DNA of 64,000 nucleotides from Acutalibacter caecimuris_A (GTDB lineage: Bacteria > Bacillota > Clostridia > Oscillospirales > Acutalibacteraceae), in NCBI RefSeq assembly GCF_034335015.1, contig NZ_JAWXXK010000010.1, positions 62,001-126,000 of the forward strand, read 5' to 3'. The position numbers and the translations under genes were made by a program. The number at the start of each line of letters is the position of its first letter. Position 1 is the stretch's first letter. The notes beneath the pieces were generated by a model. That model was given only the letters and a program-made list of their open reading frames with translations. It made no database searches and was not told the origin of the DNA. Of this stretch, positions 24,553 to 33,861 are shown in pieces.

Positions 24553-27057
24553 ATGGCGCTTTGGCGGAAAAACAGACAGTTCGGGCGGCAGCTGTACAGC
24601 TTTCTGCCGCTTTTCTATCTCTGTATGGCTGTGGGGGTAGTGGCTCTGGTAAGCCGCGGCGGCGTATACCCCAGCGGTTCTGATACCATGTATCACGTGT
24701 TCCGGGGAGATCTGGTTTACAAAGCGGTTTGCGGCGGTGATCTCTGGCCTGGTTATACGCCGCTTTGGTACAACGGGGTGGAAATTTTGCGGTACTGGCC
24801 TCCTCTGCCCGCTTATTTTATGGCGTTGTGCCAGGCGGCGGCAGGGGGAGACCCCCTGAACGGCTATCTGGTATTTGTGGGCGCGGTCTGCTTTTTGGGG
24901 GCACTGCCCTGGCTGTGGATCGGACAGCGGCTGGAAAGACCGTTTTTAGGCGGTTTCTTAGGCGCTTTATGGTTTTTTCTTCCCAATAATCTTTTGGCGA
25001 TTTTTCAGGAGGGGAATTTAGCCCGCGCGCTGAGTATGGTGTTTCTTCCGGTGTTTCTGTACCTTGTGGAGGAATACCTGAGAACCCAAAACCGGCGGCT
25101 GTTTCCCGGACTTGCCGGAAGCTTTCTGCTGATGGTGCTTTGCCATTTAGGGTACGCGGGCATGCTGGCGCTGGCGGTTTTGCTGTTTTTATTGCTGCAT
25201 CGGATCTTCCGCGGAAAAAAACAGGGTGCGGGAGCGGTACTGTTTTCCATGCTGTTTGGATTTTTGATGACCGGCATTTGGTCATTGTCCGCGTTGCGGG
25301 GAGGAATCTCCAATGTAGACAGCTCGGAAAGCATGGCGGGCTTTTTTCAAAGCCTGGCCATCACCCTGAATCCTCTGGAGCGGCTGGAAAGCGGTAACGG
25401 GAATTTCTATTTCGGACTGGCGGCTTTCCTGCTGGCGGTTTTCGGTATATTGGGCGGAAACCGGGAAGAGCGCCCCGACTTTGCGGCGGGAATTCTGATC
25501 TGTCTTTCCACCGGCTCTTCTGTGTATTATCTGTTTCGCTCTCTTCCCGGCGGCCAGTATTTGTGGATGCTGCGGTTTATTTCCATAGCCCTGTGCCTGA
25601 TCCTGCTTGGCCTTCTGTTTTGGAAAACCCTGCGGCGTTCCCTGGTGCTTCTGTGGTGCGTTTTACTGGTGCTGGACTGTGTTCCCTCCCTGTCGCTGCT
25701 TACCGGCACACAAAACGGCGTGCGGGCCGCGGACCGGCTGGACAGCCTACAGGAGACCACCCTTATCGCCCGGGCGCAGGAGGTCACAGAACAGCGCATG
25801 GCGCTGATGGACGAAAGCGCTATGGGCTCCACCGGGGCCTTTTTGGTTTCCGATTGGGGAAACAGTGTCCCCGCCGTCTTTGGCGCGGGCTGGGAGGCGG
25901 CTTCCACCTCCTCCAATATCGTACAGCTCAATAAGGCGCTTTCCGGCGGGCAGTTTTTGTATCTTTTCGACCGGTGCCTGGAGCTTGGAAGCGATACGGT
26001 GCTGGTGTATGAGTCCAGGCTTCCCAAAACTTCAGATGCTGTAGAAAACTTGGATGCCGCAGCGAAATCGGTGGGCTATGAGCTGCTGGAAAAAAGCGGG
26101 GGATATCGGCTGTACCATAAGGAAACCGGCTGTAAAAGCTGGGGAACGAAAACCCGCTACAGCGCCATCGGCATTGGCTCCGGCGCGGCGGCGATTTCCC
26201 TGGATTTTCCGGCGGTAGAGGAAACAGATTCCTGGAATTTGAACGAATACAGCTTCGAGCAGCTTTCCCAATATGAAACCATTTATCTGGCCGGCTTTAC
26301 CTATGACGATAAAGAGGAAGCGGAGGCATTGGTCACTCAGCTCAGTGAAGCGGGGGTACATATCGTCATCGCGGCGGATGGCATTCCGGAGGACCGAAAA
26401 GCGAATAATCAAAGCTTTCTCGGCATCACCTGCAATCCGGTCACCTTTTCCAACGGTTACCCGGAGCTTCTCACCGTGGACGGCACCATTAACGCGGATC
26501 TTTTTCCCACGAAATATGCCACCTGGCAGACCGTGTTCGTAAACGGCCTGGACGAATGCTGGGGAAGGCTTTACGACAATGGCTTGGAGCTGCCCTTTTT
26601 CGGCACGGTAAAAAATGAAAATATTGTAGTGATCGGGATCGGCCTGACACGGTTTTACGGCCTGACTCAGGATCCCTCTGTGGGAAAGCTGCTGAGCAGA
26701 GCCATGACGCTTTCTTCTTCCGAGCTGCCGGAGCGTACCATTGTCCCCTTGGAAATTCGGCAGAGCGCCCACGAGATCACCGTGGAGTCCCCGGAAGATA
26801 AAGTAAATACCGCGCTGGCATACCACGATTCCTTCCTCAGTGAAAAGGAGCTTTGGGAAAAGAACCATTTGACTTATGTAAACTCGGGGGCCACTGTGAT
26901 CCGGATCACAGCGCCCTATTTCTGGTCGGGAGCGGCGATCAGCGCAGCAGGGGCGGTGTTCCTGGTACTGTATCTGGTATTTTTAAGCCGTTGCGGTCGA
27001 AAAGGACAGAAGGAAAAGCCGGAGAAGGAGGGAACAGGGCTTGGAAGGTCGGAATAA
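24553..27057 (+). CDS. PTPS-related polytopic membrane protein (GT-C-like), XrtG cluster
   Basis: The 834-residue protein has about 10 membrane segments in the first 380 residues, then a large extracytoplasmic domain and a final helix near 800-820. The first loop has SGSDTMYHVFRGDLVY followed by WYNGVEILRYWPPLPAYFMA. This is characteristic of the PTPS-related membrane family and resembles the first loop of GT-C glycosyltransferases, in which acidic residues bind the lipid-linked sugar. A GGGGGG ribosome site lies about 12 nt upstream. It probably acts on the same surface glycan as its neighbours (inference). Confidence 0.78.
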   Translation: MALWRKNRQFGRQLYSFLPLFYLCMAVGVVALVSRGGVYPSGSDTMYHVFRGDLVYKAVCGGDLWPGYTPLWYNGVEILRYWPPLPAYFMALCQAAAGGDPLNGYLVFVGAVCFLGALPWLWIGQRLERPFLGGFLGALWFFLPNNLLAIFQEGNLARALSMVFLPVFLYLVEEYLRTQNRRLFPGLAGSFLLMVLCHLGYAGMLALAVLLFLLLHRIFRGKKQGAGAVLFSMLFGFLMTGIWSLSALRGGISNVDSSESMAGFFQSLAITLNPLERLESGNGNFYFGLAAFLLAVFGILGGNREERPDFAAGILICLSTGSSVYYLFRSLPGGQYLWMLRFISIALCLILLGLLFWKTLRRSLVLLWCVLLVLDCVPSLSLLTGTQNGVRAADRLDSLQETTLIARAQEVTEQRMALMDESAMGSTGAFLVSDWGNSVPAVFGAGWEAASTSSNIVQLNKALSGGQFLYLFDRCLELGSDTVLVYESRLPKTSDAVENLDAAAKSVGYELLEKSGGYRLYHKETGCKSWGTKTRYSAIGIGSGAAAISLDFPAVEETDSWNLNEYSFEQLSQYETIYLAGFTYDDKEEAEALVTQLSEAGVHIVIAADGIPEDRKANNQSFLGITCNPVTFSNGYPELLTVDGTINADLFPTKYATWQTVFVNGLDECWGRLYDNGLELPFFGTVKNENIVVIGIGLTRFYGLTQDPSVGKLLSRAMTLSSSELPERTIVPLEIRQSAHEITVESPEDKVNTALAYHDSFLSEKELWEKNHLTYVNSGATVIRITAPYFWSGAAISAAGAVFLVLYLVFLSRCGRKGQKEKPEKEGTGLGRSE

Positions 27058-28096
27058 GCCGGGCGTGCTGATCCCGGCGTATGAGCCGGGGGAACAGCTT
27101 TTCATTTTGGCAGGGGAGCTTTTGGAAAAAGGGCTGGAGCTTGTTGTGGTAAACGACGGCAGTACGGGAAAGGCAATCTTTTTGCGGCTATCAAAGCAGC
27201 CCGGCGTAACGGTGCTGGAGCATATGGAAAACCAGGGAAAAGGCGCGGCGTTGAAAACCGGACTGCGTTATATGAGGGAGAGGGGCTTTACCCACGCGAT
27301 CACGGCGGACGCCGATGGTCAGCACAGCGCGACTGATATTCTCAGAATGAAAGAAGCGGTGGAAAAGAACGGCGGGAGCTTGGTCTTGGGCGTAAGAAGC
27401 ACCGCGGAAATGCCGGGGCGCTCCCGGTTTGGAAACAAGCTGACCTGTCTTCTGCTTCATGGGCTGTACGGACTCAAGCTCAGCGATACCCAGACCGGAC
27501 TGCGGGGAATTCCTCTCACAGGGGAAAAGGTGGAGGCTCTGCTCTCCCTTCCCGGAATGGGCTATGAGTTTGAAACGGAAATGCTGATCCGCTCCGGGGA
27601 GCTTTTTCCGGCGGGGATCGTGGAGCTTCCGATCCAAACGATTTATCTGGGCCAAAACGAATCCTCTCATTTCCGCCCTATCCGGGACGGTATGCGGATC
27701 TACCGGGTGCTGTTCGGCAGCCTGCCCCGCTTCCTGCTTTCTTCTTTAGGAGCTTTTGTTCTGGATTATCTGCTGTTTAATTTGATTTACTATATGGTCT
27801 TTCCCCAGGAGGTGGCGGCAGCGGTGATCGCAAGGCTCATCAGCGCCAGCACGAACTACCTCATCAACCGGAATTTTGTGTTTCGGGGAAGGAAAGAAAG
27901 CTATACGGCCTTAAATTACGGAAAGCTGGCCTGTGGGCTGCTGCTGGCAAATGTTCTTCTGCTGCGCTTTTTTACAGGTATTCTGGGAGTGCCCGCCTAT
28001 CTTACAAAGCTGTTTGTAGAAGTTTTTTTGTACATTGTCAGCTTTCTTGTGCAAAGCAGCCTGGCGCACAGGCATATCGGGAAGAAGGAGAAGTGA
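27041..28096 (+). CDS. GT2 glycosyltransferase with C-terminal GtrA domain
   Basis: It starts at TTG 27041 (GGAGGG about 9 nt upstream), overlapping the preceding gene by 17 bp. Length is 351 residues. The N-terminal domain is of dolichol-phosphate-mannose-synthase type (VLIPAYEPGEQL, VVVNDGST, ADADGQHSATD). The C-terminal 120 residues form a four-helix GtrA-like domain (SLGAFVLDYLLFNL, then STNYLINRNFVF). Such fusions load a sugar onto a polyprenyl phosphate and flip it, supplying the GT-C-like neighbour. It ends 4 bp before the response-regulator gene. Confidence 0.88.
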   Translation: MEGRNKPGVLIPAYEPGEQLFILAGELLEKGLELVVVNDGSTGKAIFLRLSKQPGVTVLEHMENQGKGAALKTGLRYMRERGFTHAITADADGQHSATDILRMKEAVEKNGGSLVLGVRSTAEMPGRSRFGNKLTCLLLHGLYGLKLSDTQTGLRGIPLTGEKVEALLSLPGMGYEFETEMLIRSGELFPAGIVELPIQTIYLGQNESSHFRPIRDGMRIYRVLFGSLPRFLLSSLGAFVLDYLLFNLIYYMVFPQEVAAAVIARLISASTNYLINRNFVFRGRKESYTALNYGKLACGLLLANVLLLRFFTGILGVPAYLTKLFVEVFLYIVSFLVQSSLAHRHIGKKEK

Positions 28097-28100
28097 GGCA

Positions 28101-30326
28101 ATGGGGAAACAACAGAAGAAAAAAATTTTGATCGCGGACGATTCTCCGATGAATCGGGCGCTGCTTCTGGAAATGCTGGAGGATCAGTTCGAGATTCTAG
28201 AAGCGGAAAACGGCAAGGTGGCGGTAGAGCTTCTTTCCGAGCATAGACAGGAGCTCTCATTGGTGCTGCTGGACATTTTGATGCCGGAAATGGACGGCTT
28301 TGAAGTGCTGGCAGTGATGAATAAGTACCATTGGATCGAAGAGATGCCGGTCATTATTATTTCGGCGGAAACCTCTCCTTCTTATATTGACAGGGCCTAT
28401 GATTTTGGCGCGATGGATTTCATCACCCGCCCCTTTAACCTGGCTGTGGTACGCCGCCGTGTGGAAAACACCCTGCTGCTTTTTGCCAAAGAACGAAAGC
28501 TTACCAATATTGTGACGGAGCAGATTTTTAAGAACAAGCAGAGCAGCCGCCTGATGATCTCCGTGCTGGCACAGATCGTGGAATTCCGAAACGGGGAAAG
28601 CGGCTTGCATGTTCTGCACATCAATACCATCACCTCTCTGCTTTTGCAGCAGCTGCGGCAAAAGGAAAACAGATATGGCCTGGATCAGGAAAAATCGGAA
28701 AGGATTACAACCGCCTCCACTCTGCACGACATTGGAAAGATCTCTATTCCGGAGGAGATCTTGAACAAGCCCGGAAAGCTCACCTCAGAAGAGTTCGAGA
28801 TGATGAAAACACATTCCATGATCGGGGCGAAAATGCTCAGCGGCCTTTCGGAAAAGCAGCGGGAGGATCCACTGATCCAAACGGCCTATGAGATCTGCCG
28901 CTGGCACCATGAGCGATATGATGGCAGAGGATATCCCGATGGGCTGAAGGGGGAGGAAATTCCCATTTCCGCCCAGGTGGTTTCCCTGGCCGATGTATAC
29001 GATGCGCTGACCAGCGAGCGCTGCTATAAAAAAGCCTTTTCTCACGAAGCTGCCCTGGAGATGATCCTGCAGGGGCAGTGCGGGGCGTTTCACCCCATGC
29101 TGCTGGAATGCCTGCGGGAGATTTCCGAAAGTCTGAAGGTGGAGCTGGCGGTCAATTCCGACCATCGTGAGGAAGAGGAAGATCTCAGAAATGTTGCGGA
29201 TCAGCTCCATGATTACGGCTTGCTTTCCTCAGAGCGTATGGCGGATCAGGAATATTTTGAGCGGCATAAGGTTCGCTTCTTTTCCGATACCAGTGAAGAG
29301 ATATTCTTCGTCTATACGGCTTCTCCGCCCATGCTGACCTTGAATAAATACGGAGCGAGGCGTTTGGGGCTGGAGGAGTTGCTGACAGAGCCGTTACAGG
29401 AGGAAAAAGCAGAGAAATGGCTGGGACAGGGCAGAGCGCTTTTCAGGGAAAAAATGGCGGCGGCCTCGCCGGAAAACCCGGATTTCGGTTTTTCTTCCAC
29501 AGTTTCCATAGACGGTCAGCCGCAGGGCTGCGATTATGAATGCCATACGGTGTGGACCTCTTCCGGCTGCTACGGAGCCATCGGCAAGCTGCTTTTGAAG
29601 CGGAAGGAAAACCTGTCTGCCGACCGGGAAAAGCACCGCCTGAAAAAGCTGGCGGAAGCGGTGGAGCAGATCTCCGCCGGGCGATTTGAGCTTTCCCTCT
29701 CCGTGGAGGGAAAAGACGAGATCGGCAGGCTGGAAGCGGGATTTCAAAGTATGACGGAGCATTTGACCCGCCATTTGGACGAACTGAGTGACCTTGCGTA
29801 TCGGGACAGCCTGACCTCGGTGAGAAACAGGGTGGCCTACCAGAAAGACGCGGCACGGCTGGATCAGCGCCTGAAAACGGAGCGCTGTGACTTTGCCGTG
29901 ATCGTACTGGACGTGAACTATCTGAAATACATCAATAATACCTACGGCCACGCTTTGGGAGACGAACTGCTGGTGAAGGGCTGCAAAATAATTTGCGGGG
30001 TCTTTCAGCACAGCCCGGTTTACAGGATCGGCGGCGATGAATTTGTGGTGATCCTGGAGCGGGAAGACCTGAAAAATGATGAAGAGCTTACCGAAACGCT
30101 GCGTCATAGCATGGTGGAGATCGACTGTTTGGACGGCACGGCCTTCAAAACGCCCATCTCCATGGGGATCGCCCGGTATGAGCAGGGAAAGGATCTCTCC
30201 TTCGACGATGTCTTCCGCAGGGCAGACGCCCTGATGTACGAAAACAAGCTGGAAATCAAGTCGGCGCATCGTTTATTCTCCGATTTGACTGACGGATCGC
30301 AAAAAACAGTACAGGCGGGAAATTGA
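28101..30326 (+). CDS. REC-HD-GYP-GGDEF response regulator (c-di-GMP turnover)
   Basis: ATG 28101 follows an AAGGAG-type site. The 741-residue protein has: REC domain 8-125 with phospho-acceptor Asp58 (LLDILMPEMDG) and conserved Lys/Pro; HD-GYP phosphodiesterase about 160-360 with LHDIGKI (H209/D210), THSMIG, WHHERYDGRGYPDG; a middle region of about 170 residues that may be PAS-like; a short HAMP-like helix pair (about 520-560); and a GGDEF domain with intact RIGGDEF (about 642-648). Both synthetic and hydrolytic sites look complete, so it could set c-di-GMP in either direction under phosphorylation. It directly follows the XrtG cluster and precedes HPt and hybrid-kinase genes. Confidence 0.9.
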   Translation: MGKQQKKKILIADDSPMNRALLLEMLEDQFEILEAENGKVAVELLSEHRQELSLVLLDILMPEMDGFEVLAVMNKYHWIEEMPVIIISAETSPSYIDRAYDFGAMDFITRPFNLAVVRRRVENTLLLFAKERKLTNIVTEQIFKNKQSSRLMISVLAQIVEFRNGESGLHVLHINTITSLLLQQLRQKENRYGLDQEKSERITTASTLHDIGKISIPEEILNKPGKLTSEEFEMMKTHSMIGAKMLSGLSEKQREDPLIQTAYEICRWHHERYDGRGYPDGLKGEEIPISAQVVSLADVYDALTSERCYKKAFSHEAALEMILQGQCGAFHPMLLECLREISESLKVELAVNSDHREEEEDLRNVADQLHDYGLLSSERMADQEYFERHKVRFFSDTSEEIFFVYTASPPMLTLNKYGARRLGLEELLTEPLQEEKAEKWLGQGRALFREKMAAASPENPDFGFSSTVSIDGQPQGCDYECHTVWTSSGCYGAIGKLLLKRKENLSADREKHRLKKLAEAVEQISAGRFELSLSVEGKDEIGRLEAGFQSMTEHLTRHLDELSDLAYRDSLTSVRNRVAYQKDAARLDQRLKTERCDFAVIVLDVNYLKYINNTYGHALGDELLVKGCKIICGVFQHSPVYRIGGDEFVVILEREDLKNDEELTETLRHSMVEIDCLDGTAFKTPISMGIARYEQGKDLSFDDVFRRADALMYENKLEIKSAHRLFSDLTDGSQKTVQAGN

Positions 30327-30439
30327 CCGCAAAGAATCAAAGCTGGAGCAGGCTTCGGAAATAGAAGCAGCACCGTATAAAGATAAAGCTGAGCTTCTAT
30401 TGCATTTTCAGGAACCGCTCTAAGGGAAAGGGTGTCTGT

Positions 30440-30808
30440 ATGGATCTGAAAAGCTGTTATACCGCCTTTGGCGGAGATTATGAGGAGGTTCTGGGCAGGC
30501 TGTATTCAGAAAAGCTGGTAAAAAAATTCCTTCTGAAATTTTTGGAGGATAAAAGCTTTGAAGCTATGGTTCAGGCATGGAAGGAAGGAAACGGGGAAGA
30601 GGCCTTTCGCATGGCGCACACGCTGAAGGGCGTGTGCCAGAATCTGGGGATCGCCCGGCTGGGAGCTTCCGGAGCAAAGCTCAGCGACCTGTTTCGCGGC
30701 GGCACGATCCCGCCGGAATCCGGGGCGGTCATAGCCGCGGCGGAGGAGGAATATGCACAAACCCGGCAGGCGATAGAAACCTATCGAGCCGAAACGGAAA
30801 ATTTATAA
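30440..30808 (+). CDS. HPt phosphotransfer protein
   Basis: The protein is 122 residues, all helical. His60 lies in FRMAHTLKGVCQNLG, the HPt signature. It would shuttle phosphate between the hybrid kinase encoded 19 bp downstream and the REC-HD-GYP-GGDEF protein upstream (inference from gene order). No membrane segment is present. Confidence 0.85.
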   Translation: MDLKSCYTAFGGDYEEVLGRLYSEKLVKKFLLKFLEDKSFEAMVQAWKEGNGEEAFRMAHTLKGVCQNLGIARLGASGAKLSDLFRGGTIPPESGAVIAAAEEEYAQTRQAIETYRAETENL

Positions 30809-30827
30809 AGCATAGGAAGGTGACTGT

Positions 30828-33401
30828 ATGGACAGCAATCAGCTGCGCAAAAAGACTTCCAGATTTCTTATAATCGGTTTTGCGGCTTTGGCAATACTCA
30901 GCACAGTGATTTTCAGTATGACAGGAATTATATTGAACCGGGAAAGCACGGAAGGGCTTTGTGAGCTGGGCGAGCTGTATATGACCGGCATGAGCGAGCA
31001 GCTTTCCAGACATTTTGAAACTACGATCAAGCAGCGGCTCAGTCAGGTGGAGGGCCTGAAAAAGGTGATTCAGGCGGAGGGAATGACTTCGCAGAGCCTG
31101 TATCAGGAAATGGAATACCGTGGTCAGGTGCGGGATTTCGATTATCTGGCCCTCTGCTCTGCGGAAGGCGATTTTGAAATGATTTACGGAGAAATGATCC
31201 AGGCGAAAAACCTTCCCCCCTTTCTGGAGGCCTTGAACCGGGAAGAAATGCGGGTGGCTTTGGGAAGCGATGCTTCGGGAAACGCTCTGGTCATGTTCGG
31301 CGTCAGCGCGGAATATCCCATGCCCAACGGAAAGGTCAGTACCGGTCTGATCACCGCCGTACCTCTTGAATATATCACAGAAACCCTTTCCCTGGACAGC
31401 AGAGAGGACGAGCTGATTTACTGTCATATCATTCGCCCGGACGGCAGCTATGTGATCCAGAATTCCAATACGGAGCTGGAGCCCTTTTTTCAATCCGTGC
31501 GAGAGCTTTATCAAAGCAGGCAGACGGGAACCCCGGAAAAGGAGGAAGCCGGGCAGGAGGAAAAAGAGCTGTGCGATGCATTGGAGCAGGCCAGGCCCTA
31601 TTCCGCTTCGCTGAATATCAATGGAGAAAAGCGGCAGATCTATGGAACCAGCTTGCCCAATTCCGAGTGGTATCTGCTCATGGTTATGCCCTATGGCAAG
31701 CTGGATCAGGTGGTAAGCGAGCTCACGGCAAAGCGGCTGTGGGGAACGCTGGGGGCCTGCGCCGCCGTGCTGATCATTTTGATTCTGATCTTTGTACGCT
31801 ATTTTTCTCTGACAAAGCTTCAGCTGCAGGAGCTGGAAAAGGCCAGAAGCGAAGCGGTGCAGGCGGCAAAAGCGAAAAGCGAATTTTTATCGAATATGAG
31901 CCATGATATCCGCACGCCGATGAACGCCATCGTGGGCATGACCTCCATCGCCATGTCTCACATGGAGGATCGTGAGCATGTGAAGAACTGTTTGAAAAAG
32001 ATCGCGCTGTCCAGTAAGCACCTGCTGGGGTTGATCAATGATGTTTTGGATATGTCAAAAATTGAAAGCGGCAAAATGAGCCTTTCGGTAGATCGCGTTT
32101 CTCTAAACGAGGTAATGGAGGAGATCGTCAGCATTGCCCAGCCTCAGATGAAAAGCAAGAGGCAAAGCTTTGATGTGCATATCGAAAATATCACAGCGGA
32201 ATATGTGCTCTGCGACAGTGTGCGCTTAAACCAGATTCTGCTGAACCTTTTGTCAAACGCGATCAAATATACGCAGGAGGAAGGTCATGTGCGGCTTTCT
32301 CTGTCGGAGGAGGCGTCTGAAAAGGGAGAAAGCTATGTTCGGCTCCACTTCCGGGTAAAGGATAATGGGATCGGAATGTCCCCGGAATTTCTGAAGCGGG
32401 TGTACGATTCCTACAGCAGGGCGGATAACGCCAGAGTACATAAAACAGAGGGCGCGGGCCTGGGCATGGCGATCACAAAATATATTGTGGATGCCATGGG
32501 TGGAACGATCCAGGTGGAAAGCGAGCTGGGAAAAGGTACGGAATTCTGCGTTACGCTGGATCTGGAAAAAGCTGAGATCACAGAAAAAGAAATGAACCTG
32601 CCCGCCTGGAAAATGCTGGTGGTAGACGACGATGAAACCCTGTGCCGAACTACCGTAAAGGCGCTGGAATCCATCGGGGTGAAGCCAGAGTGGACCTTAA
32701 GCGGTGAGAAGGCTGTAGAAATGGCTCTTCGGCATCATGAGGAGCAAGATGATTATCAGATCATTCTGCTGGATTGGAAGCTGCCCGGCATGAGCGGGAT
32801 CCAAACCGCTGCGGAGCTGCGGAACAAGCTGGGGGAGACGGTTCCGATCCTGCTGATTTCCGCCTACGATTGGAGCGAATTTGAAACGGAGGCAAAGGAA
32901 GCGGGAATCAACGGATTTCTTTCCAAACCCCTGTTTAGATCCACCCTGTTTTATGGATTGCGCTCTCACATGGGAATCGAGGAAGAGAAAGCGGCGTCTG
33001 AAGAGCCCGGCTCCAGCCTTGCTGGCCGCCGGATCCTTCTGGCGGAGGATAACGAGCTGAATTGGGAGATTGCCAACGAACTGCTTAGCGATGTTGGCGC
33101 GGAAATAGAATGGGCGGAAGATGGTCAGGTTTGCCTTACCATGTTCCAGGAGGCCCCCGAAGGCTATTACGACGCGATCCTGATGGATATTCGAATGCCG
33201 ATCATGACAGGATACGAAGCGACAAAGAAGATCCGGGCCCTGCCCCGGCCCGACGCGGCCGTTATTCCCATTATCGCCATGACGGCAGACGCCTTTTCCG
33301 AAGATGTACAGCGCTGCCTGGAATGCGGTATGAACGCCCACATCGCGAAGCCCATCAATATGCCTGAGCTCTTGCGGGTATTGCACAAGTATCTCAAGTA
33401 G
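30828..33401 (+). CDS. Hybrid sensor histidine kinase with two receiver domains
   Basis: The protein is 857 residues. It has a membrane helix (about 14-34), an extracytoplasmic Cache-like sensor (35-300), a second helix (about 305-325), and a dimerisation domain with His359 (NMSHDIRTPMNAI). The HATPase domain has NAIKYTQEEG, DNGIGM and GAGLGMAI. Two receiver domains follow, REC1 with Asp649 (LLDWKLPGMSG) and REC2 with Asp787 (LMDIRMPIMTGYEATKKI). It is the terminal gene of the XrtG/c-di-GMP run. The signal sensed is unknown; a hairpin terminator follows. Confidence 0.92.
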   Translation: MDSNQLRKKTSRFLIIGFAALAILSTVIFSMTGIILNRESTEGLCELGELYMTGMSEQLSRHFETTIKQRLSQVEGLKKVIQAEGMTSQSLYQEMEYRGQVRDFDYLALCSAEGDFEMIYGEMIQAKNLPPFLEALNREEMRVALGSDASGNALVMFGVSAEYPMPNGKVSTGLITAVPLEYITETLSLDSREDELIYCHIIRPDGSYVIQNSNTELEPFFQSVRELYQSRQTGTPEKEEAGQEEKELCDALEQARPYSASLNINGEKRQIYGTSLPNSEWYLLMVMPYGKLDQVVSELTAKRLWGTLGACAAVLIILILIFVRYFSLTKLQLQELEKARSEAVQAAKAKSEFLSNMSHDIRTPMNAIVGMTSIAMSHMEDREHVKNCLKKIALSSKHLLGLINDVLDMSKIESGKMSLSVDRVSLNEVMEEIVSIAQPQMKSKRQSFDVHIENITAEYVLCDSVRLNQILLNLLSNAIKYTQEEGHVRLSLSEEASEKGESYVRLHFRVKDNGIGMSPEFLKRVYDSYSRADNARVHKTEGAGLGMAITKYIVDAMGGTIQVESELGKGTEFCVTLDLEKAEITEKEMNLPAWKMLVVDDDETLCRTTVKALESIGVKPEWTLSGEKAVEMALRHHEEQDDYQIILLDWKLPGMSGIQTAAELRNKLGETVPILLISAYDWSEFETEAKEAGINGFLSKPLFRSTLFYGLRSHMGIEEEKAASEEPGSSLAGRRILLAEDNELNWEIANELLSDVGAEIEWAEDGQVCLTMFQEAPEGYYDAILMDIRMPIMTGYEATKKIRALPRPDAAVIPIIAMTADAFSEDVQRCLECGMNAHIAKPINMPELLRVLHKYLK

Positions 33402-33427
33402 CACTGATACAGGGATAAAAGCAAAAG

Positions 33428-33473
33428 GCACTGCGACAGCCGGCTTTCCAGCTGCCGCGGTGCTGTTTTTGCC
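33428..33473 (+). terminator. Terminator after the hybrid kinase gene
   Basis: GCACTGCGACAGC pairs with GCTGCCGCGGTGC (one G-T pair, one mismatch), then TGTTTTTG. Confidence 0.7.
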
Positions 33474-33539
33474 ATACAGAGCTAACGACGAAAAACAACA
33501 GAAAATTCAGTTTGCCAAATTGAAATTTAGCGGTGAGAA

Positions 33540-33700
33540 AAGCCTCCCCTTGCTTGCAAGGGGAGGGGGACCGCCGAACGGCGGTGGAAGGGATAGACAC
33601 CCGCAGAAAGTGGGATAAAACCGCCAGTTTTAATCCCCTCAGTTAGCCTTCGGCTGACAGCTCCCCTTACTCGCGCAAGTGGAGCCTAGGGACGTTGAAC
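33540..33700. repeat. Intergenic repeat element (CTCCCCT/AGCCTTCGGCT family)
   Basis: The element opens with hairpin CCTCCCCTTGC/AAGGGGAGG. It contains GACCGCCGAACGGCGGT and ends CTCAGTTAGCCTTCGGCTGAC then AGCTCCCCTT. The last part occurs inverted at about 38005-38042. No gene is seen between 33402 and 33861 apart from this element, the terminator and the promoter below. Confidence 0.7.
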
Positions 33701-33731
33701 TATCATTTAGCGCCTATCCGCCTTCCCAAAA

Positions 33732-33760
33732 TTGACTTTTTTGTCAGATTCAGGTAAAAT
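33732..33760 (+). promoter_or_regulatory. Promoter of the amidohydrolase-pnuC-MFS operon
   Basis: TTGACT (33732-33737), a 17-bp spacer and TAAAAT (33755-33760). This is close to consensus and about 100 nt ahead of the first start codon. Confidence 0.7.
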
Positions 33761-33861
33761 AGCAAAGGTTTGCAAAAAACCGAAAAAAGTCCCGGCTTTG
33801 CTTTTACAAAGTGATATCAGAAAACGCAAATTCCGGAGAAAGGCGACGAAAGATCGTGACT

